Shown here: piece by piece, positions 1 to 9,898 of the stretch | Layout: every line of letters begins with the position of its first letter | Position numbering within the stretch: position 1 is the stretch's first letter | Assembly: GCA_017935905.1 (NCBI GenBank) | Contig: JAGBGO010000039.1 | Location: forward strand, 1-53,838 | DNA length: 53,838 nucleotides | DNA from: Clostridia bacterium | GTDB taxonomy: Bacteria > Bacillota > Clostridia > UBA1212 > UBA1255 | Reading direction: 5' to 3' | Translations under genes and position numbers: made by a program | Notes under the pieces: model-generated | The model's database searches: none | The model's input: only the letters and a program-made list of their open reading frames with translations | Told to the model about the DNA's origin: nothing

Positions 1-202
1 GAACAATCGTATGAATACAAATCCATCCGATCATGGGCATCAGCGCCTGGAAGAAAGCGAACATACCTGCGATTCCGCACATCCGCCGCTTGCGCATCCC
101 CGGCTCGCTCAGTCCGTTTGCAAAGGAAACGGAGAAAGCATCCATAGCAAGTCCTACGCCAAAGGCGATACTATATAAGAAAAAGGTAAAAGTTAAATCC
201 AT
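1..202 (-). CDS. mntP: MntP-type manganese efflux pump (partial, N-terminus only)
   Basis: The minus strand encodes 67 codons from an ATG at 202 before the window ends. The visible peptide starts MDLTFTFLYSIAFGVGLAMD and continues with AFSVSFANGL, the first transmembrane helix and the conserved D-containing motif of the MntP/DUF204 family, which exports Mn2+ across the cytoplasmic membrane. The start is chosen because a purine-rich AGAAGGGG lies about 10 nt upstream and a strong promoter sits just beyond it. The start codon is embedded in the word GTAAAATG that recurs through this window. No yybP-ykoY riboswitch is visible in the short leader, although this family is often controlled by one. 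The remainder of the gene lies outside the window. Confidence 0.85.
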   Translation of the reverse strand, partial: MDLTFTFFLYSIAFGVGLAMDAFSVSFANGLSEPGMRKRRMCGIAGMFAFFQALMPMIGWICIHTIV

Positions 203-225
203 TTTACGCAAGCCCCTTCTTGGGG

Positions 226-254
226 AGTATAGCATCTCAACTAAAATAGGTCAA
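226..254 (-). promoter_or_regulatory. sigma-A promoter for mntP
   Basis: On the minus strand, TTGACC (254-249) and TATACT (231-226) are separated by 17 nt, a near-perfect housekeeping promoter. It lies over the 3' end of the small upstream ORF and gives a leader of only about 20 nt before the mntP start. Confidence 0.75.
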
Positions 255-416
255 TATCATTTGCTTCCGCGGCGTGCGGACGTACCATTTTGTGTGATTT
301 TGTTGCTTAACGTAGAAAAAAGTCCCTTCCGGCAGTACACACAGTTGATGATTGACTTGTTCCAGTTCTCGTGTCAATCGGTCTCGTTCTAAAATCATTT
401 TCTTATATAACATCAT
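237..416 (-). CDS. small hypothetical protein, possibly a truncated remnant
   Basis: A 59-residue ORF starts at either of two adjacent ATG codons (416 or 413), 7-8 nt after a good GGGGGAG ribosome site. The peptide has a charged helical N-terminus (MILERDRLTRELEQVN) followed by LPEGTFFYVKQQNHTKWYV. That pattern (short coiled helix, then LPEG, then a K-WY strand) recalls the N-terminal part of longer uncharacterised clostridial proteins, so this may be a shortened copy whose C-terminus was lost. The mntP promoter is embedded in its last codons. Function is unknown, and a non-coding alternative is possible. Confidence 0.45.
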   Translation of the reverse strand: MMLYKKMILERDRLTRELEQVNHQLCVLPEGTFFYVKQQNHTKWYVRTPRKQMILTYFS

Positions 417-640
417 ACAAATCTCCCCCAAGATTTAGTGGTAATATTTAACCACAATTTTACCCGCGTGTAAATTATTTCCCAAATTATTTCCCGCGGT
501 ATGCAAAATGCTCAAAAAAGGATATTTACATACCGCAAAAGCAGTTTTTACATACTTTTGCCGCTTATAAGTATGTAAATCTGCACAAAAAGGGTATTTA
601 CATACCGCAAAAGCCTCTTTTACATACCGCACCGTTTATG
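417..640. repeat. intergenic array of CATACCGC/TTTACATAC inverted words
   Basis: The gap between two divergent genes is filled with short repeats. The 20-mer TATTTACATACCGCAAAAGC occurs twice, at 523-542 and 595-614. Related words are GCGGTATG at 496-503 (inverted), TTTACATAC at 547-555, GTATGTAAAT at 571-580 (inverted) and TTTTACATACCGC at 618-630. Inverted pairs form long-loop hairpins at 496-536 and 571-605. A perfect 12-bp tandem duplication, AAATTATTTCCC, lies at 472-483 and 484-495. The last word supplies the -35 box of the downstream plus-strand promoter. No protein-coding gene is supported here; the minus-strand reading that spans the repeats simply translates them. Confidence 0.7.
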
Positions 641-647
641 TTATAAT
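619..647 (+). promoter_or_regulatory. sigma-A promoter for the lipid kinase gene
   Basis: TTTACA (619-624) and TATAAT (642-647) are 17 nt apart. The -35 hexamer belongs to the last copy of the TTTACATACCGC word of the preceding repeat array. Confidence 0.75.
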
Positions 648-680
648 ACAAACAGACTTCGTTGAGAGAGGAACCACTTC

Positions 681-1640
681 ATGCGACATATTTTTATTAT
701 GAATCCCAACGCCGGCCGAAGAAAAGAACAGGCGAAACTTAAAGCTACCATTCAGTCGGTGTGCGACGAAGCCCAAGTGTCTTATGAAATCTACGAAACT
801 AAATGTAAAGACGACGGTATGGCGTATATGATTCGCACCGTGAAAGCAGACGCAGACACGCAGTTGCGATTCTATTTTTGCGGGGGAGACGGATCGGTGC
901 TGGAAGCCGCCAATGGATTTTTCGCGTTGCCGGAAGCGGATCGCCAGGGTCGTGTCAGCGTAGGCGTGATTCCCATTGGGACAGGCAACGATTTTATCCG
1001 CAACTTTGGACGTGCGGAGGATTTCTTAAATATCAAAGCTCAATTAAACGGCACGCCCGTTCAGATCGATGCAATTGCTTTTAATAATCGTTATGCCGCC
1101 AATATGCTGAATATTGGATTTGATTGCCAAGTGGTGAAGAAAGTCAATCAACTGCGGGGACACTTCTTGATGCGAAAAGGACTGGCGTACCCCGTGGGTG
1201 TAGCCCTTACGCTGATCAAACATCCGCACACGCGATTGAAGTTGACTTTTGACGACGGCGAAACATACGAAGGCCGTTTCTTGCTTAGTTTTATTGCCAA
1301 TGGCTGTTACTGCGGCGGCGGTTTCAAATCTGCATCGGAAGCCAAACAAGACGACGGACTTTTGGACGTGATGATGGTGAAACCCATTTCCAGAACGCGA
1401 TTCATTTCGATGGTGGGCAAATACAAAAAGGGCACCTTGTTAGGTACCCGTGTGGCGGAAAAATATATTGTGTACAAGCAATGTAAATCTGTAACCGTGG
1501 AGGCCGCAGCGCAGGCAGACGTGTGTATCGACGGAGAAGTAGAGCCGTTTGGGAAATTACAAATTCAAGCAGAGCAGAAAGTATTTTACTTTTCAGTCCC
1601 TAACCAAGCAGCCTCTGTCATTAAGGGTTCGTTGTCCTGA
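681..1640 (+). CDS. diacylglycerol kinase-family lipid kinase
   Basis: This is a complete 319-residue protein of the DagK/YegS lipid kinase family. Members transfer phosphate from ATP to diacylglycerol or related lipids at the cytoplasmic face of the membrane, recycling lipid for phospholipid synthesis. The N-terminus has the family nucleotide-binding start IFIMNPNAG. The catalytic GGDGS motif is near residue 70 (most relatives have GGDGT), and the PIGTGNDF loop is near residue 100. A C-terminal beta-sandwich follows, with GFKSASEAKQDDGLLDVM and a CIDGE motif. An AGAGAGG ribosome site precedes the ATG. The gene has its own promoter. Its last 55 bases overlap the 3' end of the convergent M14 peptidase gene. 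The exact lipid substrate cannot be told from sequence. Confidence 0.88.
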   Translation: MRHIFIMNPNAGRRKEQAKLKATIQSVCDEAQVSYEIYETKCKDDGMAYMIRTVKADADTQLRFYFCGGDGSVLEAANGFFALPEADRQGRVSVGVIPIGTGNDFIRNFGRAEDFLNIKAQLNGTPVQIDAIAFNNRYAANMLNIGFDCQVVKKVNQLRGHFLMRKGLAYPVGVALTLIKHPHTRLKLTFDDGETYEGRFLLSFIANGCYCGGGFKSASEAKQDDGLLDVMMVKPISRTRFISMVGKYKKGTLLGTRVAEKYIVYKQCKSVTVEAAAQADVCIDGEVEPFGKLQIQAEQKVFYFSVPNQAASVIKGSLS

Positions 1641-2881
1641 TAAATTGCCTCAAATTGGGATAACGGCAGCGGATTCACGCCTAATCCTGCCTCAATCGTA
1701 TACCCCGGCTTGTTGAAATTCAAAATATACCAATCTTTGTACCCCGCATTGGCAGATTCCGGCGGAGTTTCTTCTAATGCATAACCGGATACTGCCGCCA
1801 ACCGCCTGCCGATTTCCAAAGCACGAGGCGGTTCCAATCCGTCGTACTTCCAAAAAATCACCTCGCCTTGTGTGTGGTAAGAAAGTGTCAGTTGGTACCC
1901 ATTTTGGTTGGTAATATTCACCATGGCGCGGGATTCCGGCTCGGAGAGAGGATAAGGCCCCACAAAATCCCGGGGGCCGGGCATCGTGTAGCCTTGGGCG
2001 TATTTAATATCTCGCGCAAGCTCCCAGGAAGCGGGATAGTTCAGATTGAGATCGGTGCCGGCAATGTTGGCTTTCCAGCCGGCGGGAAAAGGAATTGCCG
2101 GATAATTGGTGGCTAAAATTTGCGCATTTTGATAGGGCCTTGTACCGGGAGCGATGAACCCTGTTACCAAATCCACTCCGTCGGGATTAACCAGGGGGAT
2201 AAAATCCAAAGTCACGCGACTCAATAATTCTTGAGCAGCGCGCTGGGCGATATTTTCCCCGTAGGCGTAACTTTTAGCAAGATTTTCCAAATAACGCAGC
2301 ACCACCAGCGTGGTAATCCATTCGTTGGCGTGATGGGCGGCATTATACGCCATTTTTACGTCCCCCTGCCCGATGCGCACCCGCCACAGCGGCCGGCCCA
2401 ATACCGACTGCCCGATAATGGAGGAACGCAGGAACGCGTATCGTTTCACCAAGCCGTCTATATAGAAAGCGCAGAGCATAGAGTTCATAGGAACCAATGC
2501 GGAAACCACCGGAATCAAAAACGGTACCACCAAAGACCGCCCGATAACTAAGTTGTAGGGATTGACTGCCGGATTCGAGATGGCGATGGCGGCGGGGGTG
2601 GTGCCGTACTGTTTGGCAATCTTGTAAAATGTATCTCCGGAGACGATGGTATGTGTGGTATATCCGGTGAGAAAGGGGACTAAAAGATTCCAAGTTTCCG
2701 GGCCTACAATTCCGTCCGGAACCAGCCTGTAAAATCGTTGAAAGCGGAGTACCGCATTTTGAGTATTCATGCCGAAAATCCCGTCGATTTCTGTTTGTTG
2801 GGCTAAAAATCCGGCTCGATACAGCGCCAGTTGCAAGGCAGTCACGTAGGCACCTTGGCTGCCGTAAGAAATTGTTTCCAT
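1586..2881 (-). CDS. M14 family gamma-D-glutamyl-L-diamino acid peptidase with PG-binding and LysM domains
   Basis: This 431-residue cell-wall hydrolase has three parts. Residues 1-65 are a peptidoglycan-binding domain (SYGSQGAYVTALQLALYRAG ... DGIFG ... FQRFYRLVPDGIVG). Residues ~75-120 are a LysM repeat (HTIVSGDTFYKIAKQYGTT). The rest is a zinc carboxypeptidase fold. Zinc ligands are visible as HHANEW near residue 182 (HxxE) and the His of SYHTQGE near 332; the catalytic Glu is in YTIEAGLGVNPLP near 394. The family cuts the gamma-D-Glu-diaminopimelate bond in peptides of wall or spore cortex. The ATG at 2881 is chosen because GGGGAGG lies 9-15 nt upstream; an upstream TTG sits within that site. 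No signal peptide is seen, as is common for the spore-associated members. The 3' end overlaps the lipid kinase gene. Confidence 0.9.
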   Translation of the reverse strand: METISYGSQGAYVTALQLALYRAGFLAQQTEIDGIFGMNTQNAVLRFQRFYRLVPDGIVGPETWNLLVPFLTGYTTHTIVSGDTFYKIAKQYGTTPAAIAISNPAVNPYNLVIGRSLVVPFLIPVVSALVPMNSMLCAFYIDGLVKRYAFLRSSIIGQSVLGRPLWRVRIGQGDVKMAYNAAHHANEWITTLVVLRYLENLAKSYAYGENIAQRAAQELLSRVTLDFIPLVNPDGVDLVTGFIAPGTRPYQNAQILATNYPAIPFPAGWKANIAGTDLNLNYPASWELARDIKYAQGYTMPGPRDFVGPYPLSEPESRAMVNITNQNGYQLTLSYHTQGEVIFWKYDGLEPPRALEIGRRLAAVSGYALEETPPESANAGYKDWYILNFNKPGYTIEAGLGVNPLPLSQFEAIYQDNEPLMTEAAWLGTEK

Positions 2882-2966
2882 AAAAAGAAACCTCCCCAAT
2901 GCAAAATGTGATAGTACATTCTATGCAGCGGAGAGGTAATGGGTTCCGAGTAAAATAGCGGAGAAA

Positions 2967-3389
2967 TTATTTCGCGGGCTCGTCGTCTGTTTCTAACTTC
3001 TTGACTTCGCGAATCGCCCAGTTCTTAAATTCGATCAACGTCTTATCCAAAGAAGATTCGATGGTGATCACATCGTCTTTAATGTTTACGATAGTACCGC
3101 AGATACCGCCGATGGTCACAATTTGGTCACCCAACATCAAGCTGGAGCGAAGTTTCTCCTCTTGTTGTTTCCGCTTCTTATTGGGGCGGAAAATCAGGAA
3201 ATAACCAATCAACACGATGAAAAGAATATAGCCGATGGGGAGTATTAAGCTCATCCAGCCGCCACCTTGTTTGCCGCCTGCTGCCGGTGTGGCAGAAGCC
3301 TCTGCAGCGGAAACCATCACCATAGAACCTGCGCAAACAACGCCGATGGTGCTAACGAAAGCAATCAACTTCTTAAAAATTTTGTTCAT
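2967..3389 (-). CDS. yajC: preprotein translocase subunit YajC
   Basis: This 140-residue protein has the YajC signature: one transmembrane helix (LILPIGYILFIVLIGYFLIF, residues ~47-66) followed by RPNKKRKQQEE and the soluble LMLGDQIVTIGGICGTIVNI segment. YajC associates with the SecDF complex in the membrane. This copy carries an extra N-terminal signal-like helix and an Ala/Gly-rich linker (residues 1-45), longer than the usual form of ~90-110 residues but common in Clostridia. GGAGG precedes the ATG. It lies downstream of tgt and queA, matching the classical queA-tgt-yajC gene order. Confidence 0.93.
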   Translation of the reverse strand: MNKIFKKLIAFVSTIGVVCAGSMVMVSAAEASATPAAGGKQGGGWMSLILPIGYILFIVLIGYFLIFRPNKKRKQQEEKLRSSLMLGDQIVTIGGICGTIVNIKDDVITIESSLDKTLIEFKNWAIREVKKLETDDEPAK

Positions 3390-3434
3390 GTTCGTGAACC
3401 TCCAAAAAATATTTATTCTTCCGACACAGGCCCG

Positions 3435-5676
<2,242 letters not shown>

Positions 5677-5680
5677 CGTG

Positions 5681-7591
5681 TTATAACTCCTTTATGTTTG
5701 AAATGGTAGCACCGGGAATATAGAATTTAATGATTTCATTATATTTCTTTCCCGCTTTGCTCATAGCGTCGGCACCATCCTGGCTCATACCGCAACCGTG
5801 GCCATAGCCTTTCACCGTAAGGGAAATCTGCTGCGCCGTTGAGCCGGCATATACTCGAACCCGTTCGTACAAGAAACCGTCCTGTCCCCGAACTGCGTAA
5901 CTGTCCGGCAGAAAGGAAGTGGTAAACGTATTGCCCTCTAAATACGTACGGGCACGATCGGATAATTTCTTGTTAACGCCGTCTCGTTGGGATTTGATTG
6001 ACAGTACCGTGCCTACGTCGTAGTTGTACAACTGGGATTTCAGTCCCAAAACGCTTCTTGCTGCTTGCTTTGTCAATACAGCGTCTTGCTTGGAACCTTC
6101 TATTAAAAGTTCGATTACCCGGCCGGATTGGGAGCGGGAAATCACGTCCACGTAGTAAACGGTTCCGATATCGACCCCTTGACTGCTCTTTACGTACGTG
6201 GCCATTTGGGTGGACAACTGGGATCCACTGAAAGACGGAGTGGAAATTTCCGGCACAGTCCAAGGATCCGGTTTTGATACGTAATAGGCGGGATTGGACC
6301 ACCAAACGTTGTTTGCGGTTTCAATATAACCGCCGCTGTTGGCAGAATAGAATAAGTTGCTGATAATACTGCCGTTGTAGGAAAGTACCAATTCTTTGGT
6401 GCCGTTTACGGCTTCCGTGGAATTATAATGTTCTCCTTGGGAACCCCATTGATTGGTGTAGCCGCCGTACATCTGGGAGTTTACGTCGCAATAAAGGTGG
6501 AAATATGCACTGACGCCGCCGTTCTTTAGTGCGCCGTAGGCTTTCGTCCGAGCCAATATCGCCTGGGCTTTCAATCCTTCAACGCGAATATTATATTCCC
6601 AGTCAGAACCGGCAATCATCTCTGCCGGTACAACGCTGTATAAATATTTCTCTACTTCCAGTTCGTTAATTACGTACATATTGCCTTTATTCACCCGGAA
6701 GAAATCGAAATCACCCCGGAAACGTTGCTTGCCCATACGAATTAAGGCTGGTATCGTGCTGCCTTGCAAGGTGAAAGGATGCACCCGCAATCGCGTGGTT
6801 GCGCTGCTGGACAGGATCAGCACCGTGGCGGTGCCCACGTCTGCCTGTACCGCGTTGCTGCCGGAATCAAAAGTCGAAATCGTGTACTTGGTTCCCGCTA
6901 GCGGCGCCGCAAGCAGTTCCCACACGTTCTTTCCTGTGCTGTCTTTCCCGGTGGCAGTGGGTTCCGCACTGTAAAAACCGGCGCCCACAAACCATTGTAT
7001 ACCGTTGTGCAGGTAAAATACGGGTACGCTGACGCCTGCGTCTGCCAACATTTGCCGAATCTCGTACAGTGCGTATTGTGCTTCTGCAAAATTGGCAGTG
7101 CCTTGCGTCAATTTCAAGTGCCAGCCGCTGCTGTTTTTGATTACCAGGGAATCCGTTCCTTTAAATCCAACCGCCGGTACGTAAGTGGTGCCGGAAATAA
7201 CACCAATGGTACCGCCTGTATCCGAGGCTGTGTTAAAACGGTCAACAGCAGTATTACCATGTTTCATACCAATCTTTACTAATCGATCAGTAGGCACGGG
7301 CTCCTGGGGAAAAGGTGTCGGTGTCACAACCGGTTTCGGCGTAGGCGTCGGTGTAGGTGTGGCAGTTGGGGTGGGCTCTACCGTGGGCTGTACCGTAGGC
7401 GCCGTGGTGGGATCTGCCGTGGCGGCTACTGTAGCCGTTGCCATTGCAGTTTCCGTTGGGGACAAAGAAGCCGTTCCTTCCACCTCTTGCGCCTGTGCGC
7501 CACCGTTCATAAAGCCAATCCAAACCAGGACGGCGGCTAAACAAAAAAGAACTAGATAGAATTGTTTTTGTTTGAACGTGCGTTCCTTCAT
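5681..7591 (-). CDS. secreted SpoIID/LytB-domain protein with Thr/Pro-rich linker
   Basis: This is a 636-residue exported protein. Residues 8-30 form a signal or anchor helix. Residues ~35-100 are a low-complexity Thr/Pro/Ala linker with many PTPTPTP units. Residues ~105-290 have no recognised fold, with SPOR-like features ([20 protein letters not shown]). Residues ~300-636 carry the SpoIID/LytB domain: [42 protein letters not shown] and [16 protein letters not shown]. Family members are lytic transglycosylases or their relatives that digest peptidoglycan during engulfment or germination. The protein is much longer than B. subtilis SpoIID (~340 residues), so it is better described by its domain. 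It lies in the queA-tgt cluster. Confidence 0.88.
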   Translation of the reverse strand: MKERTFKQKQFYLVLFCLAAVLVWIGFMNGGAQAQEVEGTASLSPTETAMATATVAATADPTTAPTVQPTVEPTPTATPTPTPTPKPVVTPTPFPQEPVPTDRLVKIGMKHGNTAVDRFNTASDTGGTIGVISGTTYVPAVGFKGTDSLVIKNSSGWHLKLTQGTANFAEAQYALYEIRQMLADAGVSVPVFYLHNGIQWFVGAGFYSAEPTATGKDSTGKNVWELLAAPLAGTKYTISTFDSGSNAVQADVGTATVLILSSSATTRLRVHPFTLQGSTIPALIRMGKQRFRGDFDFFRVNKGNMYVINELEVEKYLYSVVPAEMIAGSDWEYNIRVEGLKAQAILARTKAYGALKNGGVSAYFHLYCDVNSQMYGGYTNQWGSQGEHYNSTEAVNGTKELVLSYNGSIISNLFYSANSGGYIETANNVWWSNPAYYVSKPDPWTVPEISTPSFSGSQLSTQMATYVKSSQGVDIGTVYYVDVISRSQSGRVIELLIEGSKQDAVLTKQAARSVLGLKSQLYNYDVGTVLSIKSQRDGVNKKLSDRARTYLEGNTFTTSFLPDSYAVRGQDGFLYERVRVYAGSTAQQISLTVKGYGHGCGMSQDGADAMSKAGKKYNEIIKFYIPGATISNIKEL

Positions 7592-7606
7592 AGCCTGCCC
7601 TCACTG

Positions 7607-8686
7607 TTAATTCCAGTTACTCAATGCTTTCTGCAACAAAGACGTTAAATCTACGTCCGTGTAATTCTCTGTATTTACAGTTACTTTGTATTTATTAGAG
7701 CGAAGTAAATTTGCCGTTTCTTCTTGCACACAGAACAAACGGGTCCATTCCTTCATCTCTTCCGTATCTTTCAAGGTATCGAAGGTGGCGAAGCTGTCTG
7801 CACGAAGCACGTACACTTCTTTCTCTGTTTCAACGACGGAAATCTCGCCGACTTGCGCGTTCACAGACCAATCGTAGATCTTTTCGAAGGACGTTTCCAT
7901 CAGTTTCGTAATCCGCACGCTACCATTACAGGCGAGGATGCTTTCATCGGTACAATGCTTCTTAATTAAAGCCACCATATCGCTGCCGGACTGAATTTTT
8001 TGTGCTAACTCTTGCGCCAATTTCACTTTCTCTTGTTTTTGAGCTTCTGTAAGATCTTGTAATGAAATAGGCAACACGGTTGCATTGCAGCCGGCAAGAT
8101 AATCTTTATATTCTTCATAAGCCCGCTCTTGGTTGTCAATACCGGTATCGGCATTTGCTTCGCACTGTGCATTGTATTTCTCAATCACAGCCCAATCTTT
8201 CCAAAATTGCGTATACTGTTTCTTGGTGAGGCCGTAGTAATAATCATAATAAGCATCGCCTTTCAAAATGCGGGTACCGACTTTCTTTTGTTTGTCGTAT
8301 TCCGTTTTGAAAGATTGCTCTAATTCTGCAACGTCCTCTTTGGAAAGCGTAATCTTTGCAGCCTTTGCTTCCCGAAGTCTGTATATATACTCTTTTGCGA
8401 AATTCAACGTGTCTTCTTTCAACGTTTCGTTCAGTTGCGTTAATTTGGTCTCGCCTTCCAAACGATATTGGGCATCCTCTTGATTTAGCAATAACGTGGA
8501 GAAAAAGCGGAATTGATTCTCGTAAATCTTGGTGTTCTCAATGGTCAACACCACGCCGCCCTTCTCTACTTTGTGCGTATTTCCGGAAAGCAATAAAACC
8601 AATACGACGACACATACTGCAGTGACCAAAATCAATGCAGATGCTAAAATAATGGACAGTGTATTATTCCCATTCTTCTTCCTCAT
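7607..8686 (-). CDS. membrane-anchored PrsA/SurA-like foldase candidate
   Basis: This 359-residue protein has an N-terminal membrane anchor (residues ~9-33, SIILASALILVTAVCVVVLV) and an extracytoplasmic, charged, helical body. The region GGVVLTIENTKIYENQFRFF and the long helices after it resemble the SurA/PrsA N-terminal chaperone domain. Residues ~205-310 (KVKLAQELAQKIQSGSDMVA ... EISVVETEKEVYVLRAD) look like a degenerate parvulin domain. A role as a secretion foldase is inferred from these resemblances. The classic parvulin active-site glycine/histidine pattern is not obvious, so isomerase activity is doubtful. It sits 15 nt upstream of the SpoIID-domain gene, a possible client. Confidence 0.6.
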   Translation of the reverse strand: MRKKNGNNTLSIILASALILVTAVCVVVLVLLLSGNTHKVEKGGVVLTIENTKIYENQFRFFSTLLLNQEDAQYRLEGETKLTQLNETLKEDTLNFAKEYIYRLREAKAAKITLSKEDVAELEQSFKTEYDKQKKVGTRILKGDAYYDYYYGLTKKQYTQFWKDWAVIEKYNAQCEANADTGIDNQERAYEEYKDYLAGCNATVLPISLQDLTEAQKQEKVKLAQELAQKIQSGSDMVALIKKHCTDESILACNGSVRITKLMETSFEKIYDWSVNAQVGEISVVETEKEVYVLRADSFATFDTLKDTEEMKEWTRLFCVQEETANLLRSNKYKVTVNTENYTDVDLTSLLQKALSNWN

Positions 8687-8723
8687 ACGCGTAACCCTTT
8701 CTTCTTTTGTAAAAAAACTTTAT

Positions 8724-9599
8724 TTACTGTACGTCTTCGTTCATATCACTCTTCATTGCGGAGAACGTATTGAATACGAAATGTAAGTAATACGTATCAA
8801 TTAAAGTGCGAATCACCCATGTAAAAATTAAAAGGACCACACCCAATATACCGGAACCCCAACCGTAGTGAAGTGCCAGCAATGCTGCACGCAGCCCTAA
8901 ATTCAATACGAGGAACAGCAACGTTCTGGGGAGTAAATACCAACAATAAGCATTTACCATGCGGAAAGCAATTCCAATGCCGCCTTTGGGGAAACTGATC
9001 AAAGCGGGGATGGAGAAACTAAGATACATCGCATAGAAAATAACGGCAAAAATATCCACCAAAATCGTTAAAATACAAACCAGCAACATAGGGAAGAATA
9101 GGGAAGAAGAACCGGTCAGGAACATCTTCACCGACAGCACGGAGGGAACTAACGTGTACAGGAATAAAACAACGAACACAACGGTTGCCGGAATTGCTGC
9201 CAAGAAGAACAAAGTCAGTTTGGTAAAATGACGGCTGATACCGGTGCGCATCTCCGCGGGCACCTTCTCTTTTTCTTCGGAAGCGCACAGCATTTGATGG
9301 TAAAATCCCGAATAACTGAAACCTAATATGGCAGAAATTGCTACCAATAAAAGAATTACAAGTAAGAATAATATGAGTAAGAGCGAAGGGTTTCGGAAAG
9401 TCAGACCCAACTTCTCCAACAGTCCGTTTAAGTCGGTCAGATAATTGCCGCCAACGATCGCACCCCAAGTTCCGTAATCTTTCGTGAGTACATTGTATTG
9501 CTCAAGGATACAAAAGAAAAACGTGGCGATTGCCGTAAAAACAAACAATGCCGGTCGCTTCCGGAATTTAAGCAGAATATTTCGAATTGCATCTACCAT
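8724..9599 (-). CDS. polytopic membrane protein of unknown function
   Basis: This 291-residue protein has about six predicted transmembrane segments, for example ALFVFTAIATFFFCIL (~17-33), LLLILFLLVILLLVAISAIL (~72-92), LFFLAAIPATVVFVVLFLYT, FPMLLVCILTILVDIFAVIF, and two more near the C-terminus. A positively charged N-terminus suggests it begins inside the cell. I do not recognise a family with confidence. AAGGAG precedes the ATG, and a clear promoter lies at 9636-9664, so this is probably the first gene of the minus-strand cluster that includes the foldase-like gene, the SpoIID gene, queA, tgt and yajC. Confidence 0.75.
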   Translation of the reverse strand: MVDAIRNILLKFRKRPALFVFTAIATFFFCILEQYNVLTKDYGTWGAIVGGNYLTDLNGLLEKLGLTFRNPSLLLILFLLVILLLVAISAILGFSYSGFYHQMLCASEEKEKVPAEMRTGISRHFTKLTLFFLAAIPATVVFVVLFLYTLVPSVLSVKMFLTGSSSLFFPMLLVCILTILVDIFAVIFYAMYLSFSIPALISFPKGGIGIAFRMVNAYCWYLLPRTLLFLVLNLGLRAALLALHYGWGSGILGVVLLIFTWVIRTLIDTYYLHFVFNTFSAMKSDMNEDVQ

Positions 9600-9635
9600 A
9601 GAAACGTCTCCTTATTCAGCAAAATATACGCATTC

Positions 9636-9664
9636 ATTATAACACGATTTGCCTTCGTTGTCTA
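9636..9664 (-). promoter_or_regulatory. promoter for the 9.6-2.9 kb minus-strand cluster
   Basis: On the minus strand, TAGACA (9664-9659) and TATAAT (9641-9636) are 17 nt apart, and a TG one base upstream of the -10 gives an extended element. It is back-to-back with the riboswitch promoter at 9676. Confidence 0.7.
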
Positions 9665-9675
9665 TGACAAGCGCA

Positions 9676-9704
9676 TTGACAATTCTATGGAAATATGCTA
9701 TTTT
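9676..9704 (+). promoter_or_regulatory. promoter for the Mn riboswitch and P-type ATPase
   Basis: TTGACA (9676-9681) and TATTTT (9699-9704) are separated by 17 nt. Transcription would start about 20 nt before the riboswitch core. Confidence 0.7.
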
Positions 9705-9726
9705 TACAGTAGCAATTAAATACCTC

Positions 9727-9822
9727 GGAAGGGGAGTAGCTTGATACTCGGAAATCAACATCTTGGTGTATTCCAAAACACCTGGTTTTCGGGCCCGGTT
9801 GCAGGGAAAGTCAGACCTTCGA
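9727..9822 (+). ncRNA. yybP-ykoY manganese riboswitch aptamer
   Basis: The leader of the P-type ATPase gene contains the hallmark 5' core GAAGGGGAGTAGC (9728-9740) and the 3' core GTCAGACCTTC (9810-9820). GAAGG (9728-9732) and CCTTC (9816-9820) pair as stem P1, enclosing two further hairpins. This class binds Mn2+ where the two internal loops dock. Its location upstream of a cation-transporting ATPase matches the well-studied Lactococcus yoaB arrangement. The 3' strand of P1 is shared with a downstream terminator, so Mn2+ binding should favour transcription. Recognition is by motif and context; a covariance-model hit would confirm it. Confidence 0.85.
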
Positions 9823-9870
9823 CAGGATGATATTTATTATCTGTCTGTCGGAGGGTTTATTGTTTTATTG
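9816..9870 (+). terminator. riboswitch-controlled intrinsic terminator
   Basis: CCTTCGACAG (9816-9825) pairs with CTGTCGGAGG (9845-9854) with one G-U, and an inner GATGAT/ATTATC stem extends it. The U-rich run GTTTATTGTTTTATTG follows. CCTTC is also the 3' strand of aptamer stem P1, so the two structures exclude each other: an ON switch when Mn2+ is bound. Confidence 0.8.
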
Positions 9871-9898
9871 TACACAATTGTGTAAGGAGGAGATATCC

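Noticed and set aside
496..630. Possible CRISPR array
   Set aside because: Repeats are short, irregularly spaced and in both orientations; there are no uniform spacers and no cas genes in the window.
435..632. Minus-strand reading frame with an internally repeated peptide (AFAVCKYPF twice)
   Set aside because: The repeat is the translation of the intergenic DNA words, there is no ribosome site, and the frame spans promoter elements.
9827..9898. Longer N-terminus for the P-type ATPase
   Set aside because: The extension runs through the riboswitch terminator; the ATG at 9899 has a strong ribosome site and the family's normal N-terminus.
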